64,000 nt of DNA from contig NC_043741.1 in assembly GCF_004337985.1 (NCBI RefSeq), positions 3,906,953 through 3,970,952 of the forward strand, written 5' to 3'. The DNA comes from Pyricularia pennisetigena (Eukaryota > Ascomycota > Sordariomycetes > Magnaporthales > Pyriculariaceae). The notes beneath the pieces are model-generated. The model was not told the origin of the DNA and did not search any database. It worked only from the letters and a program-made list of their open reading frames with translations. Numbering within the stretch: position 1 is the stretch's first letter; each line of letters starts with the position of its first letter. Made by a program: the position numbers and the translations under genes. Positions 11,070 through 23,782 of this stretch are shown piece by piece.

Positions 11070-11972
11070 AGAAGTCCCCCATTTTTTCGGAGCCATGAGG
11101 CCCTCGCCTCACATTTCATACTCGTCTTTTTTTTTTTTTATGATATCTTGGCGTTGTGCTTTTGGTACCCTCTTTTTGCTGTTTCTGGATTTAATCCCTA
11201 GACATTCTGCCGGCGTATTGTATGCGGCCCCTTGAATTATAAGCGTCTTCTCGTCAATTTCCTTGTGCTGCCCACCATGACATATATTTGAGCTACATGA
11301 AGACCTGTTACTGTCCTGATTTCTTTCTTTTTTTTTCATTTTTGCTCATTTTACCCCCATATCATGCACATGTCCTGTTGTTGATTTCACAAGGAAAAGC
11401 AAACAGCCGCTTCGAAACAAGCGACGACATAAAACCCCGATGAGGGATGGCATTTAGGTGAGTTGTTGAAGATGTACATTTGGCGTGCTTTCTTTCCATT
11501 CACCTCGTGCGTTATGGGGCAAGAAAAGCAATTGATAATAGTCAAGTCAAACTAATAGAACATAATTGACATTGAACATTCGAGTTCACAGTCTACATTT
11601 ACACCGCATATGAAACTGCGGATCAACCCAAACCCACTGTCACCATGATTGGCCGCCCATAATTTTCCCCACAAAATGATGTGTTTATAGTTTGCAATTT
11701 GAAGCTGCTTTGGAAATCCTGTCTCTGTACTTTGACCAGGTTTCAGTCCGTCTTGAGAATATTAACCAAAGTCTTCATGTATTCACTCTCTATCAAAAAT
11801 AAAGTCACATATTTATTTACCATCTTAGCTCCATTTAACAATGGCACCAAAGTCTTGCACCATCACAACAAGGTTGAAAAGCTGTAGGAAAAGCCAAGCA
11901 GATAAACATTATAACTATTGCAACACTTGGAAGCAAGAATAATAAAGATATAAGAATTACATGCCCTCCGCC
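11070..11972. other. Intergenic region between convergent genes, no gene seen
   Basis: About 0.9 kb separating the 3' ends of the polyQ protein and the tyrosinase. AT-rich, with short T-runs (11129-11139, 11329-11336); both 3' UTRs presumably lie here. The small open frames lack coding character. Confidence 0.6.
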
Positions 11973-14357
11973 TTAACAGATTTCAAAATGCTGCACCCAC
12001 TCCCCCCACTTTGGAAGCGCGAATTCAGTCTCGGGCGCCAGGACCTCGGAGCTGACAAGCGATATGTGAAGACTTGGAACGGCACGTCTATCGACGGGTG
12101 TTCCATCGGCAAGGACTAGGCGAAATTGCAGCAGCCGCTTCAGGTAGGGCTCTACTTGGTCGACCTCCAAACTCACCAGCTCGTCATCGCCTACTTTTCC
12201 CGCCAGGTGCGAAGTCAAAGGGATCGTGCCAGAGACGAGGTTGGTCTTATTTATGCCAGCCCCTGTCGCCATGCCTATATTGTTGGGCGAGGCAAACATG
12301 CCAAGCGTTCCTACGAGATTGGGAGCAGATATCCAACTATCTGCCGCGGCCGGTGGGGAGCCATTAAAGACATGGATAAAATAAGTGGTCCCAAGCTCCT
12401 GTTTCTCGGCGTGTACATTGATGGTCCAGTCGCGGTAGATGCGGCCCCGATGCAATATTGAGCTCGACAAAGCACCAGTCGCTGCTGCATTGATGAAAGT
12501 GTTGCTGGTCTGGGCCTTGAAGTTCATTGATCTATGCAGGGACGATCGGGAATAAGCCAGGCGTGCGGGGCTCGACTGCCCATAGAGTCTATTGATGGTT
12601 GAGATGACCCGGATCTGGGCCGCTGTTTCATCCTCTGTCTGCGGCTGGCCAGCGAACCTGGCCCCGGCCGTCTCCTTATAGTTGTATTGGAAAACCTCGG
12701 GGTCTCTCACTGTGTCCGAGGTCCAGAAGGTGCCGTTCACGTCGGAGAAAAAAGGGGCCAGCAGAGTCCTGGAAGTCATGATATCCCCCGCCGAGGTTGT
12801 GTAAGACGCCATGCTCGCTGGTTGTGGTTCGATCCACACGTCTGGGTGCACGACCTGCCAGAGCGCAAACAGGCGATCGAGGTTGGTGTGATGCAACCAA
12901 AAGATTGGGTCGAACGATGAGAAGGGTATGTAGGTCATGTGTCCACCAAGTCCCGCGATGCTGTGTATGGCGTCGTGAACTGACTCGATCGAGTCGTGCC
13001 TGCTGTCTCCCTTTGGGAACCATGCCTCATTGCTAAAGGTGGTCCAGTTATCGTAGCTCGACAAGATGGTATATACGCGCTGCTGGAGCATTGCATGGTT
13101 TTGATCAAGGGCCAAGCCCACCTTTGTGTTGTTGGACGTTGCCCCTGAGTCTTGGCTGCTTGGTGAGCGAAGAGTTCGGTCCCAGTGATCCCACTACACA
13201 GGAAATGATGACATGGTGAGTTTTGACCACTTCTGACAAACACCAGTTCATGACTACGGCCCCATTGAGATACTAAAAGACGTTACAGCTGTCTGTTTCA
13301 TATAGGGGTACTTACAGGCGCGATGTAAAAGGCAGAAGCGTCGAGGGGTCGGAATTCATATGCGTACAGGGGGTTTGAGATATTTTGTACTCCGTTGGGG
13401 CCAGCCACTTCTACCACAGGGCTTCCACTTACTGCCAAAGGCAGCAGGCTCTCGCCCTCTGGAGGCGTGGCTGCCCAATCCCAGTAGGGAATGCGAAAGT
13501 TGACAGCAGCGCGCTGGTATTGTTCTCGAGTCGATACATCTTGGTACCAGGACGCAATTTGCTGGATGTGGTTGTAAAGAATTTGCTGCAAAGTCGCCAA
13601 ATCAGCTTGAGTGTTTCTCTTTCTCTTGATTACATAGACAGAGACCTCTTATTAAAAGAGAAACCTTGTGCCCCTTCTCATATGGTGTGACTGCGGAGCG
13701 AACCCCTCTATTTGTGTGGATCGTATCGGAGCTCTCTCGGGGAAGGCATTCGTCAGTATACCGGGGGACAAAAAAGCTTACCTCGTACAGAGCCAAGTAT
13801 GGGCGATGCCAAGTTGGAAACAGTGTGTTCTCGTGGAGACAATAGCCTGCCAGCTCGTTTCCTGGCGTGGCCTGAACACCGTTCCATTCCACGAACGGCA
13901 CACCGTGAATGCCTAAGCGCCCATGCGATGTTGATCAGCCTCGAGTTTCTCTCGTTCATCTCGTCATATCGATGTGAAAGGGCATGCTCTGCAGAAGAAT
14001 CCCCAGAGCTCCGGCACTGCCAGACAACGTACCGGCGATTTGGTAGAACGAAATGGCCTCATCCTGGTCGTCAAACTGCATCAGGCTCAGGCCCAGAATG
14101 AATAGTGTCCATTTGTGGCCATCTTCCTGAAACTCTCGGATATCTTGACGCAGTGGCACCGATTTACTGTCGTTGGAACGACGGGCGCCCTTGGCAACAA
14201 TGCGATTCCGTGGGTTGTTCCCATTCTCGCTGACCTGTCTCCTGATAAGAGGCCCTGTGTCGAACCCATAGTCATATGCTGTTGCGGCAATAACTGATGG
14301 GACTAGGCATGCAGCTCCGATGATGGCCAGCAGGAGTGGCGTGGCAGCTGGTGGCAT
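11973..14357 (-). CDS. Secreted copper tyrosinase (polyphenol oxidase)
   Basis: Exons on the minus strand are 14357-14033, 13912-13782, 13585-13316 and 13193-11973, giving 648 residues. Residues 1-24 form a signal peptide (LLLAIIGAACLVPSVIA core). The CuA ligands are His111 (GIHGVPF), His135 and His144 (FPTWHRPY). Cys133 lies two residues before His135, as in the Cys-His thioether of fungal tyrosinases. The CuB ligands are His315 and His319 (VHDAIH) and His344 (WLHHTNLDRL). A long C-terminal domain follows, as in ascomycete tyrosinases whose C-terminus shields the active site until cleaved. Such enzymes oxidise mono- or diphenols to quinones, for melanin or phenolic chemistry. The residue after His315 is Asp rather than the Asn often linked to monophenolase activity, so diphenolase preference is possible (inference). 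Several N-glycosylation sequons fit secretion. No melanin cluster genes are adjacent. Confidence 0.95.
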
Positions 14358-15687
14358 GTTGATTTGATTTAAGCCGTGATCCAGCAGCACTCGTGCGAGC
14401 CAAATACAAGCCCGGGATCCGTCTATGAGCCCAAAATGCTCAAGACTAGAACAAATCAGGGGATGAGTCCGATTTGAGTCGGATATTGCTAGTTCCTTGC
14501 TCCCTAAGCAAAAAGAAGGGAAAGGCCACTTGGTCTGGAATCAGGGGACAGGGGCGCGGTTAGAAAAACTGTAAGTCGAAAGACATAATAAGGTACTTGA
14601 GAGGGACGCAGGGGCAAACAGGACTTTGAGGGCAACCTGAAAAATCGACAGCATCAACAGAGTCTTGTCCGACACTCAACCCTGTCTGTCATCCATCGGC
14701 ATACACTCGGGAATGCGCAGAAGGCTTGTGACACGTACCAAGTCAAGTTAAGATGGGAGAAATCTGCCCACCTCTGTGCTACTGCGGCAGCAGGTAGGGA
14801 AAATAGGCAGGTAGACATCAGTAAAGGCCTTTTCGCCGGTTTTGCGATGAGTGTTACCCAAGGAAGTCACCACTCGGCCCAGACGCCCAGACACGTAGAC
14901 TAAACATTAAATCGGAAATCAAACATGTCAGGTGTCACTGACAATGCTTCTTTCAGTGTTCCCACAAAAAAAAGGCCTTTGGATAAGAGTCTTCATAAAG
15001 TTGGAAATGAGGTGTCTTTGATGTCGCTCGATATCTATTCGGAATGGGAGACATATCACTGGGGTAGATACCGGGTCGGGAGGTGGTGACGTAGGTATCT
15101 CAAGCAATATATATTTAGTTTTGCACATCATGGAAGGTATCTCAGGTATGTATGGGGCAAGAGGACTAATGTACCTTCCGCGTACCAACATCAAGTGCAT
15201 TGCCTTGACCACCCACCCCCCTGGGGTTCATCGAAGAGATCCTAGCCCGGGAAGGTGTAATCTCTCGCCCAAAACCCAAGTCGTCACCAGTCAAGTCCTG
15301 TGCGCAGGTATCCTCCAACATCAGTGGGCTCTTCATAATGCCAATCAAAGAAAATCAACACCGGACAAGTGCATGTCGCACGCGGGCGGCGACATGACCA
15401 GGCGAGAACTGGATGCTTGCACGAGCAGAAACGGTATGAAAGCCAGTCGGGCGACGGCTAAGCTTTTCCACGATGATTTGTACACCAGGTGGAAGAATTT
15501 GAAATCAGGGTAGAGTAAAGATGTCACCAAATGGAGATTGAAAAGATGCGGTTCGGAAGAAGAAGAAAATCAAGTTGTTTGTATTTGATGAACGCCCCTC
15601 ATATCAAGCCAACAAAACGGCCGAGATTAATGCAAAACACACAAGCACACTGGTCGCCTCGCCCAACCTCATCCCTGGTCCACACAC
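14358..15687. other. Intergenic region, no gene seen
   Basis: 1.3 kb between the tyrosinase start and the 3' end of the Pol I subunit gene (both minus). It should hold the tyrosinase promoter on the left and the Pol I subunit 3' UTR on the right. No motif stands out. Confidence 0.6.
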
Positions 15688-18600
15688 TTAGTGCACAGGC
15701 GGAAGCGCGACCATCGAGTTTCCAACACGGAAACCATCCACGCCTGCCCGCTTGATAGGTCCCTTGCGTGGCGCATCTTTGGGGTCAACGCGGTACTTGA
15801 GTTTGACACCCATGGCTGCCAGCTCCACGTCCAAGAACTTGAGCGCTCCCGGAACAACCACGACGGTGGTGTTGTCACCCCCGATCCATTGGTTGCCCTG
15901 TCCATCCTCCCATATCTCACCTTCGAGCGTCGTGAGATCAACATCCTCGTCAAGACTATCCAGACGCTGCGCACAACTCCTGCACCTGACCGTGTTGACT
16001 TTGCGTTTACCGACAAATGGTGACACTGTCGGCTGCACTGAAAGGAATGTGCCACAGGTCCGGCAAATCCACGACCTTGTATAGTCTGAGCAGTTTAGCA
16101 GGCGATCCTGCAACAGGAATGCCGTCCCGTGGGCCAAGAGGGCGTCACGCTCCATCTCTCCAACTCTGATACCACCACCTCGTTTTCTTCCCTTGATCGG
16201 TTGACCGGTTGTCGGAACCACCGGACCCGTCGTACGTACTTGGAACTTGTCGTTAACCATGTGTCGTAGCCTCTGGTAATATACCACCCCGATGTATATG
16301 TCCGCCGCCAATTCCTGACCAGTGATACCGGAATACATTGGCTCGTTACCGTGATAATTGTACCCTGCCTTCATGAGCTGATGGCCAAAGTACTCGGCAG
16401 CCGTGTTTTGCTCGTCAAACTTGAAAGGGGTCGAGTCCTGGGCAAGCCCGTGCAAAGCTCCAGACTTTCCCGCAAGCGACTCGACAAACATACCGATCGT
16501 CATTCGAGACGGGAAAGCGTGCGGGTTGATGATGACATCTGGCTGCATTCCCGACTCCGAGAAAGGCATATCAATCATGGGCCACTTCTGGGACGCCACA
16601 CCTTTTTGTCCGTGGCGTGACGAGAACTTGTCACCAATCACAGGAGATCGTGGTATCCTGAACTTGATCGACACCGTCTGCAGCGGCTCTGTGCCATTTT
16701 CGTTACCGACAAGGCGAATCTCCTCGACAAAGGCCGTTTCTGAGTCTTTGTACTTCTCATAATGTGTGAGCCCATCGCGGTTGACCAGCTGATCACTGTA
16801 ATCCGCCGAGACAGTGTGCCAGGCGGCGATGATATCACCTTGCTCAACCTTGCTACCAATGCGTGGCAAGCCGTCCAGATCCAGCTTCTCAAGATCTCGC
16901 GCCTTTACGGTTGTGTTGGGGGCAAAGCCAAACATCTTGGTGATATGCTTCGTCGACCGTGTTCTCGAGTCATCCTTGAGCGTGATCTTCTTGGTCTTGT
17001 AGATCGTTCCATGTCCGAATCCTCGCTCGTGGGCCGACTTGTTGATGATCATAGCGTCGTCCATGTCGTACCCCGTGTATGAAATAACGGCCACAACAGC
17101 ATTCATGCCGTTAGGGAAGTTGTCGAACCCATACTCGTTATGAAGCGGGGCTCGGACAATTGGTGTTTGGCCGGTTTGGATGCGGTACATCTTGTTATCT
17201 GTTCGACGACTGATGGCTGCTCCCGGAGTTCCCATAGTTTGTTTACCCATTTGACATTGATACATGTTTCTTGGTGACTGGTTGAAGTCTGAGAAGGGTG
17301 TCATGTTGGCCAAGATTGACAGCATGTTTGTGGGATCGAACTCGACGTGGGTCGACTCGCCCGAGACGATTTCAGGCTCGGTACAAGCGATGGACATGTA
17401 GGGCTGCTCGTGCGTGCCTACAAAATCTTCCTTGTCGAGGGGGAGATATTTCACAGGCCTAACCATCCTAGAGGGCTGAGATGCCATATATATTCCAGGG
17501 TAGGAGCCCCCGTTTGATGGAGGCACCAGACCGATCTCCATGTGTACTGGAACGCCATGCGAGCCTTCGACCTTCCAATACCGCAGTGTGTCTGCTATGG
17601 TACGAGATTGTTTTGGTGAGCACCATCCGAGAATTTTCCCGTCGAGCATCACAGGTACGCTCTCCTCGGTGTCCGCCGATGAAGTGTCCACCACCCCGAG
17701 CTCAGTGGCGAGCCTCGGGATGGCGGAGACATCTACTGCGTCTGTCATAATCTTGCACTTGTGCGCCAGATGATTCAGAAGCCCGCAAGGGGAACCATCA
17801 GGCGTGTGCACAGGGCACAAAAAGCCCCAGGATTCTGGCAGAAGCTTGCGGACTGTTGTTGTCTTGAGTTGGGCAAAGAAGCTACCACGATGTACCATGC
17901 GGAAGTGACTGATAAAACGCAAGAAGTTCAGCTTCTCCGCAACTACCACAAACCCGGATGTTTGCTGTAGATCCAGGCCCGATGGGCTCTGAAGGTTGCC
18001 AGTAGACAAAAAGTATTCCAGGCTGTTTCCAAGGTTTTCGTTTGTTCTTCGGAAGATGTTGGCGGGGAAGTCTTTTTCAAACGCGGCAGAAGTGAACGTG
18101 TTGGCGGGTGATCTCCGGAGATAGTCTCGCAGCGCAGCCCTGAGTGACACTGCCACAAACTCCTCCAACCGCTCCTTGAGGATCATGCCGTACAAATAAC
18201 CCCCTAGCAAAATCTCCTGATTTTGGACCGCATCCGGGTTGTCCACTGCGCATTCGCCAGCGACGAGAGCGTATAGTTTCCTCATCATCACGAGGATCAT
18301 TCGAAACTTGTCGGCATCTTGTTGTTCAGTCACGTCATGACTGCCTAGGTGCACAAGCACTATCTTCTTGAGGAACTCAGTGCCGACATCGTAGTGAGAC
18401 ATGGAGTCCTGGACGCCGAGAACAACCCTGAACTTTTCGCCCAGGTAAGCCCTGGTCTTTGACTTGCTGTATAGGCCATAGGACTTGTATGTACGCAAGA
18501 GAAGCTCGACACGATCCGTCAGGAATGAGTTTCCCACCCCCTTAGACCCGGGCGGGCCGCACAACCCCTCAAAGATTTCACTGTCGTTGGTCTCCACTAG

Positions 18601-19470
18601 CGCCTTCAAAATCATCATAACGGGGACCAGATACTCGTTCTTCCTCCATGAGAAGCGGAATGTGACATTTCCGTCGTTGAGATAGTGGAGCACGTTGGTT
18701 TGAGAGGTTTCGTCGGGGCGGACAGACCGCAATATGATACCGTATGGCGTGTAAGCCGGGCCTCTGTTCTGAAAACTCGGACGGTTGATGGCCAAGGGGA
18801 AATTTCGTCGGTTTAGCAAGAGCAACCGGATGATTTTTTCATTGCCGTTCACAATGAAGTAGCCGCCAAGTTCCTCGCTCTCTTCCTTGCGCTGCACAAG
18901 CAGGGCGGGCGAGTTGCCTTCAAGATGGCATCTGTTTGACTGTTATAGTGTAAGTATTCAGCATATTGAAGCATGTCGGACCCTGGCAGAACAACTCACC
19001 TTGACCATGATGGGCATCTGGCCGATATCACGGACACACTCCTTCAGTTCACCATTGTTGATCTGGTACTCGAACGTTGCAGAGAGTTTGCCCCTGTATG
19101 ATACATGACGCTCTCGACACTCTGCGGGAAATATCTCTCGTGTCTTGGCGAATTTGTTGGTAGTCGGCACCCAGGACTTTTGCAAACTGACTTCCTTGAT
19201 CCGTACTGAAAGCCTATTCCTTTGCGACAATGGCATGCTGGCATCGCCATCCAAGAAGTGTTTGGTCCCGATATCCCTGATGGCATGGTCTATGAGGCCC
19301 GGCTTACCATCGTCCCTGAAAAGCGCATTGAAGGACTCAATGTGAGGATTGACAGCAATCTGCAGAGCGGGGTATGCCGAATGATCGGTCGGAGGATTCC
19401 GGAAGAGGTTTTCACGGCGAAGGGTGTTGTATTCGTGATCCCACTGGGTGCTGGTGGCGGCGGGAGCCAT
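15688..19470 (-). CDS. RPA2: DNA-directed RNA polymerase I second-largest subunit (A135)
   Basis: Two exons, 19470-19000 and 18939-15688, with a 60-nt intron, give 1240 residues (yeast Rpa135 has 1203). The ATG at 19470 is used because the longer frame opens only with TTG. The N-terminus contains NPPTDHSAYPALQ and NPHIESFNALF, typical of the Pol I paralogue. The intron falls between DIGQMPIMVK and SNRCHLEGNSPALLV. Later blocks include GYDMDDAMIINKSAHERG and GDKFSSRHGQKG (near residue 930), part of the catalytic centre and hybrid-binding region. A C-terminal zinc ribbon has Cys pairs CRTC and CRSC (from about residue 1114). The subunit pairs with A190 in the nucleolus to transcribe 35S pre-rRNA. 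The ends match the family, and no key residue appears missing. Confidence 0.98.
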
Positions 19471-21379
19471 GGTTTCGAGCTGTGCGCCGCGACTGGCGGC
19501 AAGCTGGGAGGGCAACTGAGCCCAAGTCTAGGTTGATTATTCTGATCCGATCAGGCAGTGCCAGCCATTAACTCAGAGACCGCAGTTGTGCTAGTACTAC
19601 CCCTCCCAGTCGGGGTTATGATAAAAATTTCTTTTTTGCTTAGACAAGCCCAGATGCCTCCTGCCTCGTCGCGTTCGTTGAACCAGTTCGAGCAAACATT
19701 ACCGCGGGGACGGCACGATGGCGCCAGGGGAAGAAAAAAAAAAGTTCGATAAGGAACAATTGACTGAATCGATAAGAGCTGCGATAAGCGTAATTTTCAT
19801 GGCGCTGAGCCACGTGATCACACCCATTGTTTATCCATGTCAAACTTTGATGCGGGGCGCGAAGGCAAGGTAAAACACAGCCAGCCGTCCAAGAAGCCGG
19901 CCACATGGCTGGAATATATATCTTCTTAGGATTATCTACGATCTCATTACCCAAGTACCATTTATTTGACGCTAGTTGGGGCCATATATTGCACGTCGAA
20001 GCCATAGAGGTTTGAGGCTGTCACTTTAGACAGGACGAAGCAAAACCTCCAGAGACTGACAGACCTAAAGGGTGGCATTGGCCAGTCACCATGGAGTTTC
20101 TCCACTACCTAAACATTTGCATGTTCCTCCTAGCTGCGTAAATACTTCCAGGCTAAACTATTTCAGGTGCTAAACACCCCCTTGCTCATTCCTCTGCATC
20201 GGCGGCAAATGTGATAGCGGAATTACCTAACTTGATCTTTGGAAGAACATGAGTCTACAGTGTGTACCCATGACCATCCTTGCCGCCGCCGCATTAGATT
20301 TACGGCGAACAAGCACGCTGGCGGGAAGGCCTCACTTCAGGCCTCGTTTCGCAACATCGAGGGCCACCCTTTTGCAGGCCAACGTCGAGTGTTTGTTGAA
20401 CAAAGCACAACCAGTCATTTGAGCAGGTTAGTAGGGTTGTATGCGTATGTAGCTTTTTTGGACAAAGATATGAACAAGTACGCTCCAGACGAACTTCACG
20501 CATGGGTCATCCTCATGCCTCGAGACCCGCTCCCTTCATGCATCATCGGCAGATCAACTCACGACTCAACCTGGTATATGGGACAGATAGGTATAGGGAA
20601 AGACAACTCTGCGCTCGATCGATCCATGGCCTGCGTATTGCGTACTAATTTTACAGTTGCACCATGTCACCTAGGAATCAGGGTCATTGAAACTAAGTGG
20701 ACATGTGCGTGGACCCAAGCGCCAGCAAGACGGTCATTTGGGTGATGGTATTACGTAGAAAGGGCGGTTACTTTGGGCACTCATTACTGCAATGCATCCA
20801 GTCACTCACTATTGACTACCTGATCACTACTGGTTGCGTCGTAGATGCTTGAATGACTACACTGGAACAGTCGCGTAAAATAGAAGATGCACACTGGCGA
20901 GTACTCCTCCAGACGCAACATCGATTTGGCCCAGACCACACAACAAGACTGAAGGCCGTGGCAGGCTAACTTATTTTATTGTCAAGGCTGCTTGCTGTAC
21001 GTTTACGGTCTGTGATGGGACAAGTCGAGTGGACTCTGCACAGAATTAGGTCAGGTCACGCCGTATTTCACAGTCTAAACACTGCGGTAGGCGCCTCGGA
21101 GCTAGGCTTGCTAGGAGAAGTGCCCTGGTAAGTATAGTATCGGCGGTTTTTAATCCCTCCCCCAAAATTGATAGATAGCTCGAGCACATGCAGCGCGGTT
21201 GCCTTCTTCAACTGTACGTCAATCTCTTGACTGTCCTATCCAAGGTGCGGTACACAGTGTAGGCTGCTTTGCATTTTGGTAAGGTACCTGCTTCGTAGGT
21301 TGTCCTGCATGCCTTGGTTTTTCGAGGTTCTACCCTGCTGGGTTGGCTGGATGATAGCCTAGCCCGATGGTGCAATTGT

Positions 21380-21414
<35 letters not shown>

Positions 21415-22890
21415 CCTGTACATTTTGCTGCCGGCCGCCACGGCACCCAACCACGCATTGGCCGCAGGCTGTTTGTCCGCCATCATCCTCCCGATCCATA
21501 ACATGACCCGTCTGAACACCGTTCAACCTGTCAAGATTGCAACGGGCCATCATTTCGAGACTGACCCGCCTTACCACTCGCTTATTGGCCGCCTTGTCGT
21601 CGACCTGACTTCTTGGGTAGACTTCAACCCCGCGGCCTCTGTTCGTCATTCCTTTTTGTTTCTTGTTTCTGTCGCCCTCGTTGGTTCCCTCCGGAAGAAG
21701 GACGTCAAACATTCCCCATCACGTCGCATCGGAGCGAGGCCATTCCTCTAGTCTAGAGGAGCCTCCTTTGTTTGAGTGGTGGCCGCCCCCAACAGCAGCC
21801 TTGGGGTTCAAGAGCGATAAACCAACAATTACTTAAACTTGGGGGTCGTGTCGTTACTTCAATATTGCATCGCAATCTTACTTGTGCATTTGTGACTCGG
21901 CGCCGCTGCCGCGTTTACTGTACACCGCAGTACCCACCTTTTGCAATCCCATACTACTGCCGCCTAACTGCCTTCCGCTACGTCAACCACCTACCTACTT
22001 TAAGGCAGCCTTGAAAAGCTGTTCAGCCTCTCTCGCTCCGTCTATGTCCAAACAGCCGCCGTCTATTTTCCTGCATTCTGTTTCTCTATCAACAGCACAT
22101 GCCAAGGGCGAGGAGCTTCGGCGTGTGCCGCGTGCAGCATTGTCACATTCGATCCCTGCCCACCATACTTGTTCTTTGAGTCCGGCGACCCATTTAATCC
22201 TAGCTCCAGATCTGCATTATCGAAAGCTTTGGCACTTCACTGCGACCCTTTTTTTTTAATAGTTTTTTTTATCAAAGCCACCTTGTACCCCCAAGACAGA
22301 AAGACATTCAAACAGACAGGGTGTCGTACGTCACCGTTGCATGTTCCGACTGTTTGTCCGTTTTCTACCAACAGTGTGTCCACTCAGCAAACCTGCCGCA
22401 GCAGCACCAAGGCCAAATAAAAAGAACACCGAATATTCCGAAAAGGAGTACTTTTCTCTGGAGTTTATACGACTTGTGCAAGTCTTTCTGCGCAACACGT
22501 TCCCAGAGTGCGACCCCACCGACAAATCGCGAGCCCGCCTTTGCTCAGCTTAGCAAGCAGACCGCATTCCTGTCCGGGTCAGGTGCTTGTGCCAGCCGAG
22601 GCTCCGCAGACCCGCACAGCGTCGTTTGTGTTCAAGCTGTTTGTGTGTGTCTAAGTCCCGCCCCGTGTCCGGCATCACTGCTTTCGCTTCTCGTCTCCAC
22701 CCGTGTTCGAGCCGGCCACCGCTTCTTTTCTGCAGCGGCGGAGTACTCTTCTTCGTTCCTAGGCCGCACCCTGCGCTGCATCCTTCGTCCCGGCCGTCGG
22801 TCGGCTTTCTGCAACACGCTGGAACAAGCCTCATCCCCGGAGTTCAAGTGAGAATAGACACCCCCACCAATACAGTGGGGCCATATCACC
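19471..22890. other. Long divergent intergenic region, no gene supported
   Basis: 3.4 kb between the starts of the Pol I subunit gene (minus) and ARL8 (plus). It contains a T33 run at 21382-21414. Several open frames up to about 170 codons lack ATG starts, homology or codon bias. From 21.7 kb to 22.85 kb the plus strand is C/T-rich and resembles a long fungal 5' leader for ARL8. Confidence 0.55.
21382..21414. repeat. Poly(T) tract, 33 nt
   Basis: Uninterrupted T run in the divergent intergenic region upstream of ARL8. Confidence 0.95.
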
Positions 22891-23782
22891 ATGGCTGCCA
22901 TCATCAAAGGCCTTTACGACTGGTTGCTCAGAACTTTTTGGTACGCCTTCATCATATTTCCTGAATTTTCATACGCTTCCGATAAGGCGGAATTGCGGCG
23001 AATAGAAAGACTCGCAAGCTTTACCGCTGCATGATGTCGGTGACATACTGATTATGCTTGCCACCATAGGGCAACCGAGATGGACGTGACCATGATTGGA
23101 CTACAAAATGCCGGCAAGACATCTTTGCTGCGAGTTCTTTCGGTAAGTCTTTTTCGATTTCTCTCAAGTCAAACGAGGGGGGGAAAGAAAAAAAAAAGAA
23201 AGAAAAATAAGCAAGGCGAGAACAAGAAGCATGAAAAAGGCAAGGAAAAAAGGCCGGGATGCTAACTCAATGGCTTACCACGTAAACCTGCACACAGGGT
23301 GGCGAGTTTACCATAGAGTAAGTGTGCTTCTGCCTCGTGAACCCATGCGGCCACGCCACTGACCTTTACTTAGCACGATCCCCACTGTTGGCTTCAACAT
23401 GAAGAAGGTTCAACGGGGCCATGTCACAATGAAATGCTGGGATATGGGAGGACAGGAACGGTTCCGTGGCATGTGGGAAAGATATTGCCGCGGCGTGACA
23501 GCGATTCTTTTTATTGTGGATGTGGCCGACTTTGACCAGATACCAACGGCCAAGCAACACTTGCATTCATTGATGGCCTGCGAGTCTCTTATGGGTATAC
23601 CGCTTCTGGTACTCGGTAACAAATCCGACCTACCGGACAAGTTATCGGTCGACGAGCTGATTGATGCCATGGACCTGAAAAGCATAAACACGCGCGAGGT
23701 GTCTTGCTATGGAATCAGCGCCAAAGAGGAAACGAACCTGGATGCGGTTATCCAATGGTTGATGAAGTACTCTAGCAAATGA
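22891..23782 (+). CDS. arl8: ARL8-type small GTPase (Arf-like)
   Basis: Exons 22891-22940, 23070-23142, 23298-23317 and 23374-23782 give 183 residues; animal ARL8 has 186. The P-loop GLQNAGKT is at 27-34, the switch I Thr lies in DTIPTVGFN, WDMGGQERF (switch II, with the catalytic Gln) at about 70-78, and NKSDLP is the guanine-specificity motif. The N-terminus MAAIIKGLYDWLLRTFW is an amphipathic helix without Gly2. This fits ARL8, which is N-acetylated rather than myristoylated and sits on lysosomes or vacuoles to link them to kinesin. In filamentous fungi it probably drives endosome/vacuole movement (inference). Exon 3 is a 20-nt microexon encoding most of GGEFTID, just before switch I. Introns are 129, 155 and 56 nt. 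Assignment to ARL8 rather than another ARL is based on the MKKV...KCWD block. Confidence 0.96.

Noticed and set aside
12825..12840. tRNA B-box-like GGTTCGATCC
   Set aside because: It lies inside the tyrosinase coding sequence and no cloverleaf can be formed around it.
19513..19515. Longer N-terminus for the RNA polymerase I subunit
   Set aside because: It would start with TTG; the ATG at 19470 has good context and fits the length of the yeast homologue.
20239..20745. 168-codon open frame on the plus strand upstream of ARL8
   Set aside because: It opens with TTG rather than ATG, has no recognisable domain, and its residue mix looks random.
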